This document shows positions 31,433 through 43,692 of a stretch of 64,000 nt of DNA, piece by piece. Position 1 is the first letter of the stretch, and every line of letters starts with the position of its first letter. Source of the DNA: Marsupella aquatica (taxonomy: Eukaryota; Marchantiophyta); NCBI GenBank assembly GCA_973895155.1, contig OZ316893.1:8866001-8930000 (forward strand). The letters run 5' to 3'. Position numbers and translations under genes: made by a program. The notes below the pieces were generated by a model that was not told the origin of the DNA, ran no database searches, and saw nothing but the letters and a program-made list of their open reading frames with translations.

Positions 31433-34400
31433 ATGGCAGCAACGATTGGAGGCACTCGTCTCCAGCATCTGATCATCACCGTTGTGATCCTAGTCGCCGG
31501 AAAATGGTCTTTGGCCGCTTCTATCGACAGTAGTCAAAAGACTCATGCTATACCGTTGAAACGAATGGGAGGACCTACTGGGTTCAATCTGGTAACCACT
31601 GATGCGTCCCGTGATACTCTTCCTACATCCGCCAAGCGAAGGAGAAGACTCTCTCTTGAACAAAACGAAGTTATCAATCCAAGCAAGTCCAGCAAGGAAG
31701 TAGAGATTCTCCTTGCTTTCAAGAGTGAAATCACGGGCGATCCGCTGGGCGTGCTGAACACCTGGCGTGCAAATGACTCCGATCCTTGTAGATGGCCTGG
31801 GGTTGGATGTCCTCCCAACTCCACAAATGTCACCACTGTCAATCTGAACGGCTTTAACCTGGTAGGAACGGTCTCATCCCTCCTCGGTCAGCTTCTAAAT
31901 CTGCGGCATCTGGACCTCTCCCAAAACTTCTTACACGGCCCAATACCAGCTAGTCTTGGGAACTGCTCCAATCTGTTGCATCTCAATATCTCGTTCAACC
32001 AACTGACTGAATATATCCCTCCTCCCGTGGGAAATCTTGACAAACTTCAAACTCTGGACTTGTCGAACAACAATCTCACTGGAGGGATTCCAGGAACACT
32101 AGGCAACTGTTCGGCACTACAACATCTGGATTTAGGGACGAATTTTTTTGACGGAGGCATTCCTTCTCAATTCGGCTTCTTGTCCAATTTGAAGTTTCTT
32201 AGTCTCGAGAGCAGCTCTATTTCCGGCTCCGTTCCACCTACTTTGGGTAATTGCTCATCGCTTACCCAGTTGTGGTTGAGCTACAATATAGGGCTGGGAG
32301 GGGAGCTCCCGCTCCAGTTGGGCGAATTGATTGACTTGCAAGATTTTCGTGTACTCCATTGCAGCTTCCAGGGGAAATTCCCCATGTGGACATTGAATTT
32401 TACTTCACTGCAAGTACTCAACCTAGGAGGTAATCAATTAGCTGGTCAGCTACCTCAGGCCTGGGGGCAATTATTACAGCTTTTCTTTCTGGGATTAGAA
32501 TCCAATTTTTGGGATGGATCTACGATAGCGAGTGACATAGGTTTACTGATTAATTTGGATTACATAAACATTGGAAATAGTGGGCTCATCGGAGAGATTC
32601 CGAGATCCATTTTCAATGTCACCTTCCTTCGGTATCTTTTGTTCGACGAGAACCACTTGACAGGTGCGATCCCAGAGGAAATAGGTTTGCTAAGAAACTT
32701 ACAAGTTTTACATCTTTATAGTAATGCATTCAGCGGCATAGTTCCCTCGTCGTTATCTAATTGTTCACTCTTACAACAACTTATGTTGGGAGTAAACCAA
32801 GGATTGGATAGTCAAGGTTTGCCCTCCTGGATAGGATCGCTCCAAAACTTGGTATATCTGTATTTGGCCAGCATGAATTTGCAAGGTGAAATTCCCCCAG
32901 AGATAGGTCAACTATCCCAACTAGTTGAGATTTTGCTGTTCTCTAACAATTTGTCCGGAGTGATTCCAGCTTCTCTGGGAAATTGTAGTAGCCTTGTTAA
33001 TTTTGGTTTAAACGACAACAAGCTAAGTGGTCGTGTCCCCCCTGAGTTAGGACACCTGTCACAGTTGCAATATCTCGAGATTCAATATAACGCTTTCTCC
33101 CCTGGCCCTCTTCCTCCATTCATCTACAATCTAACGTCAACCTTGTCTATAATCGCAGTCGACAGTATTCAATTAAACGGGAAATTAGATGGAGATTTTG
33201 GAAGCCTCTCTCTATCGCAGTTTTCTGCTTCTTATAACTATTTTCAGGGTCCGATCCCCGAATCCTTCACCAATTGTTCCAACCTACAACTTTTGGATTT
33301 GAACGTAAATTTCATGAGTGGAGAAATCCCCGTTGGACTGGCCAACTTGAGCAATCTACAGTATCTTCAACTTGGAAGTAATCACTTTCATGGAACTATT
33401 CCTGTTCAGCTCCTGGGGAACTTTTACTTCATGCAATACCTTGATTTCAGTGACAATAAGTTAAGTGGTACCATCCCAGCGGAGATTAGTCAGCTTGTCA
33501 ATATGCAGCAGCTGGATATGTTTGCAAATCAATTCGTCGGAGCACTTCCGGATTCCTTGGGTAATTGTACGCAGCTGCTATCTGTGGATTTTTCAAACAA
33601 CAGACTTACCGGGAGTATTCCCGGGGAAGCTTTCGCAGCGATGTCTTCTCTGACCACGTTGGATTTATCCAGCAATTTGTTTTCTGGCTCATGGCCATCA
33701 CAATTTGGTGGACTGAAGCAAATACAGGTCATAAATGTATCCGCCAACAACATCTCAGGAGCGATTCCGTTGGGTCTTGGAGGCTGCCTTTCGCTTCAGA
33801 GCTTGGATCTCTCTTTCAATCAGTTTTCAGGAGCAATTCCTCGAGATCTTGGATCGCTGAAGAATCTCACTACTTTCAACCTTTCATTTAACAACTTCAG
33901 TGGGCCGATTCCAAATTTTGGTGCTTTGCACGCCCATTTTACGACGGCTTCATTTTTGGGAAATCCTGGCCTCTGTGGAGACATTCTTGGGGCTCAGCGA
34001 CTCTGTCCAGCTGAAGTAGCAGCGCCAATCAGGGGAAGGTCCCATCATTGCAACGGTTTTGAATGTCACGTGGTGTGGGTATCTCTAGTCTCTGCTGTGG
34101 GGTTCGTCATAATTCTCCTGGGTGCCTTGTATATCTTCTCCCATCGTTATGCCAAGAAAGAGAACAAGGACCTCGGACTCGTAACATTTACCATTGATCC
34201 TTCGATGAGGTTCTTTACCAAGTTTGACATACTTACTGCCATAGGAGCTGGGGAGGACGCTGCAATTGGAAACGGCCCCAAAAGCATTGTGTACAAGGCT
34301 GATTTACCTGGAGGTGCAATTATAGCCATCAAAGTTTTGAAGAGTATTGTACCATCTGCAACTGACGGAGACGAGTATGATGCGAAGGAGTTCTTGAGTG

Positions 34401-35364
34401 AGGCGCATACTCTTGCTCAGTTACGTCACCGCAATATCATCAAGGTTATCGGGTTGTACTCTAGCAAGGATGTCAGGGCCATCTTGCTGGAATACATGCC
34501 CAAGGGGAGTTTACATGCAAACCTGCATGGAAATGCCCCGTGTGAGTTGACTTGGGCAGAAAGATTCAGGATACTGTTGGGTGTGACCCATGGGATGGTG
34601 TACCTTCACCACGAATTTCCAGATCCCATCATCCAGAGAGATTTGAAGCCCAGCAACATACTTCTGGATGCAGATTTGGAACCAAAACTCTGTGACTTCG
34701 GCATTTCCAAATTTGTGGTATATGACAGCGGGGACAACGGGGAAGTGTCTGCCTCGACCATTTGTGGCACGTTTGGCTACATGCCCCCAGGTAAGTGTGC
34801 TCTACAAATTAGCTTTTAGTCTTGTACTCTATTCTACCCACACCAGTATTTATGCTTTTGGTGCTCTCCTAATCAACACAGGTTTCATCTGCTTAGACAC
34901 GTATTAACGGTTTCTGCTTATTGTGACGACTTCAAAGGAGCACTAGAAATGTAATTTAAGATTTTCTTCAATGTCACTCTTGATCTTCGCGTCTTTCTAT
35001 TTTTCGTTTTTCATGATGTATTGTGTGACGCTTTTGTTTACCAGAATACGGGACCGGTACAAGAGTCAGCACCAAAGGAGATGTTTATAGCTTTGGAGTG
35101 GTTCTTCTGGAACTCTTGACTGCAAAGGCAGTTACCCAAACTCAAAGCATGACCATTTCTGGCCAAGATGAGGGTCTAGTGAGTGTAGTGCAAAGCTGGT
35201 TTCAAGAGACGGATATTACACCTGGAACAACACCACTAGACATCCTTAACCCAACTCTCAAAAGTGAGGGTGCTAGTGATGTCATTCTTAGGCAGAAAAT
35301 GATATTAACTTTACAGTTAGGCCTTTTTTGCACGAGGATGGTCCCTGAAAAAGTCCGTCCATGA
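31433..35364 (+). CDS. LRR receptor-like kinase 1, C-terminally truncated
   Basis: Exons are 31433-34790 and 35045-35364 (GTAAGT donor, TTTACCAG acceptor, joining as PPEYG); the product is 1225 aa. It has a signal peptide (residues about 1-29), a basic spacer, an LRRNT cap (LLAFKSEITGDPLGVLNTW), about 29 plant-type LRRs with LGNCS motifs, a transmembrane segment near 880-902 and a Ser/Thr kinase. The kinase has a Gly loop (IGNGPKSIVYK), IAIKVLK, QRDLKPSN in place of HRDLKPSN, and CDFGISKF. A one-base deletion in an A-rich spot, relative to the paralogue, ends the protein at KVRP*. About 47 residues are lost, including the rest of subdomain XI, yet the other frame stays open to 35480. The family perceives extracellular peptides or carbohydrates at the plasma membrane; the ligand is unknown. 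The locus is weakly active or a young pseudogene. Confidence 0.85.
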
Positions 35365-36221
35365 ATATTGTGCTTGATTTCTTACTGGAAATTGAAAAGA
35401 TGGGTCAGGAAGCCGTATTTGAAAGAAGTTTAGATTACCTTCTCAAGGAAGATATTCCATTTCCTGAAACCAGACCTTGAAATTCTCAGTACTCATTCAG
35501 AATGAGATTGAAATGTAGTAAATTATATTTTTTAAGTGTTGCCAATAGCAAAAGAGCTTTTAAATGTTGTATTTATCTCCTGTCGGTGATGATGGAGGGT
35601 GGTTGAGATCTCAAAGCGAAGAGAGGAAAGCTGCATGATTCGTCACTTATGATGCCACATCCATCTCTAAGAAAGTCCAGTTCCATCAATGTCTATAATA
35701 GAGATATTTTCAATCAAGTCCTTCGAGGTTATTTCCCGGAGTGATATTCAATGTCGATTGTGATCGGCACCTCGTTAGAGAGCTCTAGTTCATTTTCCCG
35801 TATAGACAAATTTGGCCAGTCATTAGTGTTCTTGGCCGGTCATAGTTTCAGCTGTAATGTAGATGGGAAGGAATGTCGGTTCTAATGGAAGTGCTGAGTG
35901 AGCGCCTCAGTCACTTTGATTTAGTGACCAAAAATATCTTACATTTCAGTTTTTTGGCCTTGTCCAATCGTACTCCCGGCGATGACCAAGATGACAATAT
36001 ATCATGGCCGCTATTGGCATCAGCATCATGACAATATCAACTTAGAAGGAGCGAGCGAACCTTCTGCCTTGCAACCTCTCTCAGAGATTGTATCTAGCAG
36101 ACTTATCAGTCTTGCGAACGTTCAGGGAATCTTCTCATGATGGCCATTTTAGGATATTAACGAGACAGCGGAGAAGTCATAGCCTCATGCCCATTGAAAC
36201 CAGGATGGAACGTTACAGGCG
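35365..36221. other. 3' flank of receptor kinase 1
   Basis: It holds the displaced C-terminal codons (35361-35480, another frame), then non-coding DNA homologous to 47715-48084 downstream of RLK2 and to 4230-4620. Confidence 0.6.
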
Positions 36222-36900
36222 TCAAGTTAATTTTTGTTGTGCGTTACAGATAGACAGCTTACACGTGTGACAAAAAAGGGTAAGGAAGAAAATTAGAGCG
36301 CCAGACAGACCATAAAGGACTTTCAACCTATGCTGTGACTTCGGTGGGAACATGTTGGTTGTAATCACCCTTTTTGGCACCACAGGCAGTTGCCTAATGC
36401 TGCACCAGTGGCTTCCTATCGAGAAGAAAAATTTCCTTTTCGCAAACCCTGGACGGCTGTTGTCCGACGTAAACCTACCCATTCCGTGGCAGGTTGGCAA
36501 CGATCAAGATATCAATAAAGGCCTCAGCTAACCGCATCGTTTATCCGCATGGTTGTATCTCATACGGTAGTTCGATCTAATTAAATCACTCTTCATGGCC
36601 AACTATAAACAGACCCCGAAACAGACCAATGAGAAAATACGGCTAACTCTAAACTGTGGGCTCAACTACACAACGCTGGTGCGACAAGACAGTTCGAAGT
36701 CATCAGTCCTCCAAGGTGAAGGCTAATGATCATCACGGATTTGAGTTGCAGATTAACCATAATAAACCTCTCTTATCAGATACCTTCGACTAAGAGGGCA
36801 CTCAAAATGAAAAGAGGTTCTCTTCATTAATGACCTACTATAGGCCTCGAGACGACAAAGGTACCCGCAGCGGGAACTAGCCTCATCACGCTCGAAATTG
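36222..36900. repeat. Segmental duplication, copy A
   Basis: It aligns with 50250-50890 at high identity by eye; landmarks include GGTAAGGAAGAA, TTGGCACCACAGGCA, TGCTGCACCAGTGGCTTCC and CATTCCGTGGCAGGTTGG. Its position downstream of each receptor kinase shows that flanks were duplicated together with the genes. Confidence 0.85.
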
Positions 36901-37400
36901 CCCATTCATGAATGTTGTGCTTGAGGACTTATATACTTGAAATTGAAAAGATAAGTCAGGGATCCTTCATTGAAAGAACTTTATTGTATCTTCTCAATTC
37001 TCACTCATTCACTCGAGATTGAGATAAATAATACATTGTTGTCAAGACCACAGCTGCTTTGTTATGTTGTGCTTCATTCGGAGTGTCGTTTTGACGGAGA
37101 TTATCCTAGAAATGTCCATCTCAATGTCCTAGAGATATGGGCAATTATGATCAGGAGTATCAACGAGAAAAATGCACATGGAAGTACGTGAAGAGAACAC
37201 ACGTAAAGAACTCAATGCTGTGAGAATTGGAGACAGAAAATAGTAAACATTGAGTCCATGAGTTCCAGTGAATATGTTTCGAATCCTCTATTGAATATTG
37301 AACTCTGAGTTCCCTGAGAAACAAAATCAGACATAAGTACATCACCCAGGAGCATTACTAAAGCTAGTTTGAATTCTCAACTGGATAGACATGAGGATTG
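36901..37400. other. No gene recognised
   Basis: Intergenic; only short unsupported ORFs. Confidence 0.4.
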
Positions 37401-37652
37401 AGCATCCACTAGACAGGAGCAGGGAGAGCAGAGCACAACACGTGTTGGGTCCCCGCTGTCAAAACACCCCGCGTTTTTTTACATGTAAGGACAGTAAGCG
37501 GTGCAGGAAAATCAGAATTTAAAGACAGAAAGAGTGTCGAGCAAAGAACAGTAAAGGGACAGAAAACACTTTCACACACCCCCCGGATCGACGATCTTCT
37601 GTATGTTTGGTGCAGAAGGAAACAAAACCAGACCAAGGAGTTCAATGAACCG
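37400..37652 (-). other. Possible 3' LTR and polypurine tract of Copia relic
   Basis: On minus, downstream of the RNase H stop, a purine tract (GATCCGGGGGGTG, near 37579-37590) is followed by TGTGTGAAAGTG, as a 3' LTR would start after a polypurine tract. The far end is not defined. Confidence 0.35.
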
Positions 37653-38950
37653 TTAGAAACGTATCCCAGCAAGTGGTTTTGTTAAACCATCAGCAGGCAT
37701 AATTTCAGTAGACAAATACTTGATCTGCACATGCCCTTGGCGAACCTGTTCACGTACGTAATGCCACTGAAATTCAATGTGTTTGGTCCAAGTGTGATGC
37801 TCAGGATTGATGGTTAACGCAATTGCTGGTTTATTATCACCATAGATCACAACCGTCGTAATGTCTGAAGTGCAAAGATCGAGCTGCTGTAGAAGTTGCC
37901 GCAACCAGATAGCTTCCTTGCAAGCAATTGAGTAGGCAACGTATTCAGCCTTGGTACTGCTGGTGGTGATGATTGGCTGCTTCCGAGATTTCCAGCTGAT
38001 GGCGCCACCTGCTAATTTGAAGAGATAACCGGATGTAGACTTTAGATTGGACATTGGCTGCTTCCGAGATTTCCAGCTGATGGCGCCACCTGTTAATTTG
38101 AAGAGATAACCGGATGTAGACTTTCGATCCATTGGCTGCTTCCGAGATTTCCAGCTGATGGCGCCACCTGCTAATTTGAAGAGATAACCGGATGTAGACT
38201 TTCGATCCACACTGTTATCAGCGAAAGATGCATCACAATAGCCCTGAAAATTCATTGAATGAATTTCAATGCCAGGAGAAGAAACAGCTTCATACTGGCC
38301 AAGCCGAGAAAAACGCTCAGAAAGATCAGGTCTCGTCCATACTGCAAGGTACATGATAGAGCCAATCATGGCTTGATACAACTGCTTCTGATCATGTGTA
38401 GCAGGGATTTCACTTGGGAGCAGGCGATCAGTGCTGCTAGAAGGAGCAGACAGAGGAAGAGCCATATGAAAACGAGAAAGAACCTTAAGAGCATATTTCT
38501 GTTGGGCAAGGTAAAGGACACCTTGGCTACGATCACGATAGATGGCAAGCCCTAAATACTCAGTGAGATCTCCGAGCTCATGAACCTCATACTTGGAGGA
38601 GAGGATGGACTTCATAGACGCAGTGCCGCTAAGAGTTTTGAAACGGTGATAATATCATCCACCCGTAAGACAATAAGATAGCCATCAGAATTCTTAAGAA
38701 CACAAGGATCTGAGGGTAAAGGAAAGAAGCCCTGCAAAGCTAAGTATGCAGTGATTTCGATGTACCAAAGACGTGGAGACTGGCGCAAGCCATACAGAGC
38801 TCGTAAAAGCAGCCAAACAAGAAGCTGGCCAAGATGATCGTAGGTTTGATAGCCAGGAGGTGGTCGAACATAGATTGGAGCTTGACCAGCCATTAGAGCA
38901 TTTAAAAAAACTATAACAATGTCATAACACTTAGCCTCAAGATTTAACAT
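37653..38950 (-). pseudogene. Copia reverse transcriptase / RNase H relic
   Basis: On minus, 38950-38612 encodes part of a Copia RT (APIYVRPPPGY, ALYGLRQSPRLWY, VLRVDDII). After a frameshift near 38615, 38615-37653 encodes the RT tail (ELGDLTEYLGLAI) and RNase H (GYCDASFADN, STSGYLFKLAGGAISWKSRK, TKAEYVAYSIACKEAIWL, EQVRQGHVQIKYL). Gag, protease, integrase and the N-terminal RT are missing. RNase H contains a threefold in-frame repeat. It is not the missing half of the 27.8-kb element: it is on the other strand, and two receptor-kinase landmarks lie between. Confidence 0.9.
37972..38210 (-). repeat. In-frame triplication inside RNase H
   Basis: Three copies start at 37972, 38053 and 38131 (periods 81 and 78 bp), each encoding KSTSGYLFKL(A/T)GGAISWKSRKQP. 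Lengths are multiples of three, so the frame is kept. The copies differ at only a few bases. Confidence 0.95.
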
Positions 38951-41900
38951 CTATATTTTTTATGGTTTTCTAGCTAGCAGTTCATTTCAGTGCTTAGCCC
39001 TTGTCCAAAACTATTTTGAAAAATACGCAAGAATTAGTGTTACTTTGGATTGATCTCCATTTTTTACTAGCAATTTAAACAAAAGTGAAAAAAAACTATT
39101 ATGAAAAACTAGCAAAAATGATTGTTACTTGGACTGAAAATCACTTTCACAAAAATTAACCCTAAACACTAATTTTGCACTAACGCTAATTCTTGCATAT
39201 CATGAATTGCGATGGACAATGTAGTTCAGCCAATAATGTTGATCGAAGCGGCTTCTTTCTGTTTCATCCAATAAAGCTACTACTCAAATCACTCGGCAAC
39301 ATATATATACATATATATCACAGTGTCAACTTGCAAAAACTCCATACTTTTTCTATAATCAATAACTACAGTAGCTACTACAATCTTGATTATAGCATGT
39401 TCATCCTCGAACATGGTTTTTTTTGTCTTGTAGTGATATGTAATGAATTTAATTTATTTTATGATAAAAGAAGTAGGTATATGTAAAGTGTATACCAAGA
39501 ACTTAATTGTTAATGAAGAGTGAGTGACATAACACACAAAAATATAAGTACACATGCAAAGAAAAACACACAAATTTTCATTTGCTTCTAGGTAATGATA
39601 GTCAACTCAATTAAACTAAGGAGATCACAAGGGGAACTTAGTACAGCATATGTGCACATTGTTCAAATTCATTTCTCTCACTCTCATGAGAAAAAAGAGA
39701 ATTCACTAAGGAGTGATTCAAAATGAAAGATTAACATTTATGAGGGGAGCCAAATACATTCAAAATACTCTAAGTTAACTAAAATTTAAATCAAGGGGTC
39801 CAAAAGTTAATTCAAAATGAACCTAATACAAATGATTCACCTTGTTGAGGCACATTAAGGCACATTAAAATCAAAATAGTGACAGAAAATCTGAATAAGA
39901 TCAAATGTGAAAGGTGTATTCACCATAACCAATAACTACAGTAGCTACTACAGTCTCGACTACAGTGAATTGCTTGCAAGCTTGCAATTAGGTATATAAG
40001 TTTAGCTTGAAATGAAAAGGACTACAGTAAATTGCGAGCAATTGGGTGTACGCTTTTCGCTTGAACTGAAAAGCTACTTTACTCAAGACTATAATAATTA
40101 CTCTATCACTACACTACAAGAAACTGAGGAACGTGATTCTCCAATAGAGTATATACTTTTTGCTTGAAATGAAAAGCTGCCTACTCAACACTACAATAAT
40201 TACTCCCTACACTACAGGAAAGTGATTCTCCCATGAACAAGTCAGTGAACCATGCCACCCCCATGGACCATGTCACCTCCACTCATTGACATCCTTTGGT
40301 CAATATAGAAAGTTTGACCTTCCATATCTCCCTTTATACCCAGCCAAATTGGCTCTTGGCTCTAACTTCTTGGGCTGGTTAAAAGCACCTTGGAAATATC
40401 TTTCTAACAGGTCTTATATTTCTAGTTTGCATGAAGAATTGAGAGGGTCAACATGAATTTCTAAAAACCACTTCAACACTCATTGTCCACACTTTAGGCT
40501 CTGACAGTTTTATAGTAGCTAACTTTGACATTCAATCTGCCCCTCAATATGCAATGGAAACTTATTTTCTTGGGTTCATTAGAATACGCATGGAAAGATC
40601 TTTCTTATGAGCCTTATGTAGTCAAACTTCATTGAGATTTGAGAGAATTGCAAATTTTATGAGAAATTTTCAAAGATGACTGTCTATCCCACTGTCATTG
40701 CTGGCATGAGAGAACTTTTTTTGCCTTGAAATGCAATTTTTACGGAACAATGCCCAAGCAAAGTGAGGGCTCAAGAGCTCTAGGCTGTTTGTTGTTGTGT
40801 GCAGGGAGAAACAATGGGTGAACGGGGAATTTGGGGTGCCAAGGGAAACAGCTGCTGTGCAAGAGAAACAAAGGGCGAGAACATTGATAGGTGAGAAGGG
40901 AAACAATCAGAAGTGAAATGTCCATGCAAGGCCCTAGGGTAACAGGGAAGATTGCACGGTGACAGGGGAACAGCCACCCTGTTGATAATTCACACATCAA
41001 AATATGATAATATACGGTGTGCACTCATTGATATAAAGAAAATAACAAGATTTATCATGGTATGGAGGGATGTCATACACCATATATGTCATATTATGGA
41101 GTTACCAGACCCAGCAAGCAAAATGTCTAAAGCAAAAGTAAGTTTGTATGATGTGCATCTAAAATAAGACATCAGGGTAGTACACTTTTCATCAGGTCTT
41201 GGGGGGACTAACATTAAATATCAAACTCACTAGAGAGATTTGACTCATCCCTCGTACTACTCTTTCATGATGTCATGTCCATAAACAATGAACTTGTTTT
41301 TGAGGTCAAACATTGCCCCCCGTAAGTCTTCCTTTGCCTAAAGCTAGAGTTGTGTATATACAAAAAGCGCCAAACCAGGTGATTGGATCCCAAAGGCAGG
41401 ACCGAGACTAATAAAGGAGGTCAAACAAGTTAAAAATCAAAGGAGACCAAAGAGTCAAAAAGCCTGCCAATCTCCTACTAGAGCAAAGTTAGAGAACTTA
41501 CTAAAGCACTAATGAACAATACACTGAAAAGCATGCATGGTAATGCTTCGGAGTCAATGGGGGGTCAGTACGTGGTCATACTGCTCATTCAACCCAATTT
41601 ATTAAATATAAATAGTCTTACAGTACTTCTTTTGAAAAAGAAGCAGAAATGTGAGGTTCCTATTTAAGTGATGAGTGAGTGCTTAATCGGTAGTATGATT
41701 CATTGGTGCTGTAGGGAAATATTGTCGCTCACATTTGCAATATATTAGAGATAGATATAGGCATTCAGTGAGCCATGTGATCCTCGCAAAGATAGTAATA
41801 CTACAGTTTAAAGTGTGATACTACTTCAGCTGGCATAAACTAAGTGTCATTATTGATGTTCAACAACTACGGTATCACTACAGTAAGTTATTGTAGTTGG

Positions 41901-43692
41901 TTGACATCAGATAAATTACTTTCTCTGAGGAATGAAGTATCAAACCTGATTAGACAAACGACTCCTCAATGATGTGAGGTATATGAAAAAGGAACCCTTG
42001 TCTAAGGTCAAACATTTGGTGTTAAGCCTTTCCCAGGCCTACCTAGCGATGCTCACCCCATTTAAATACCAGGCTTGTAAGGAAGGTTTGTAGTCATAAT
42101 AGGGTCAATGCTAGGGTTGCAACCTTCATGTTTCAATTGACAATATGATGTAAAACTAGCTCAACACCTGTATGTGGCCTAGCTCTTCGCACAGAAGATG
42201 TAGTTGGGTGAAAGATGTCAATTGGGTGAAAGATGTCAATGCTTAAAAGATATGTCATTGCAGAAAGGATGTTGTTCTGCCAAAGATGTCACTCTGCAAA
42301 ATATGTGATTGGGCAAAAGTTTTCATGACCGAATTGATGTCATTGTGCCTTGCATTGTGGGAATGATACACATGTATCAAATAGCCAAAGAAGATGCCAA
42401 AGTAACCTCAAGATAGGATGGACCCGCAAGGCAGGCGACTGGCCAATACAGGTGTGCAAACCAGGGAAAACCCCGGGAAGATAAAAGAGCCCAAAAGTCG
42501 AGCAAAAGAACTGTTCTTAAACCTTAGTGAGCACTAAACTGAAAAGCCTGGGAAAGTTCTCAATTAGAAAGTATGAGTCTTTATGGCATTGGACCAGCCA
42601 TTCCCTCTATAATATATATATCATTTGCCAACAAGATAGAAACGCCAAACAGCTAGACAAGGTCCCAAAGGCAAAAAGACCAAATAAAGCAGCTCAAAGG
42701 GGCTCAAAGGAGCTCAGAGTTAAAGTGCACTCCGAATGTCTTTCACCACTCTCGAGTATTTGAAGTGTATATCAGGCGATGTGACCCTTGTGTCCTCAGC
42801 CTCCTCCTTGGATTTGGATTAGTTCTCGCTCCTTATTTCTGATCTGAGCCCTGGTTAATTTCTTGAAGGCGTCGAGCATTCCGTGTTTCTTTTCTGGAGA
42901 CTGCTCTGAATTTTGTCCCTCAGTCTCCTCCTACTCAGATTCAATTAGTCTCCTCCGAGCAGTGCGCTCGCGACAATGCCTATGTGCTTCGATCACTGCT
43001 GATTGCTCAAACTGATGCATGATACTGTGGAAACCAGAATGAGGAGAACTTAACGAGAATAAATGTTCGGGAGCTAGCCACGACGATGATTGAGACCGAG
43101 AAGAAGAACCAGGTAAGCGTTTGGGCATCCTCTCTGACAGCATGAATTTTGTTTGAATTTGGTTTATGTCCATTCCGAGAGTGGTAGAGAGGCCTGTAGC
43201 TACAGAATGAAGGAAAACCAAATCTTGTGCTCTGGAGGCCGTGGCTAGCGTCCTCTCATGTTTTTTGTAATTGCTCTGAAGGACTCGCAATGAGATAGAG
43301 TGTTTCGTAACAGTTCGTCGACGCTGTCAGGGATAATGCTTATTTTCTGTATGATTCTGTTATGATTCTCCTACCATATTTGTCATAATTGGTCTCTCGT
43401 TCTCTTAATGACTTTATATTCTACATTGGTGTGCTCAGGCTGGGCTGTCACGATATTGGCAAGTTTGTGAGGGAAGATTAATTTGGCCCGCCATGGCCGG
43501 ATATGGGCTGTCTGATCGGTAGAGCCAAGCTTTAAATTTATCTAAGCAAAGGTACGTTCTTCCGGACGAATTTGTGGTGTGGAGAGGTTCGATCCCAAGC
43601 GATACTGACTAAGTAAGAACCAAAGAAAACACGTAGGCTGTCAGTCAGAGTAAAGAGAAAGAGGTTGTGTATCCATCAGGCTGATTTTCAAG
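38951..43692. other. No gene recognised; upstream of receptor kinase 2
   Basis: AT-rich intergenic DNA. It holds small dispersed repeats (AATAACTACAGTAGCTACTA at about 39360 and 39930; a tandem TTGGGTGAAAGATGTCAA near 42210-42237). ORFs at 40670-41024 and 42931-43290 (minus) show no domain. The last few hundred bases should contain the RLK2 promoter and 5'UTR. Confidence 0.4.

Noticed and set aside
27821-38950. One Copia element split into gag-IN (27.8 kb) and RT-RH (38 kb) halves
   Set aside because: The halves are on opposite strands with a receptor kinase between them; the RT-RH relic appears to have its own polypurine tract.
42931-43290. 119-codon minus-strand ORF upstream of RLK2
   Set aside because: Opens at TTG, no ATG near the start, no recognised domain, no counterpart upstream of RLK1.
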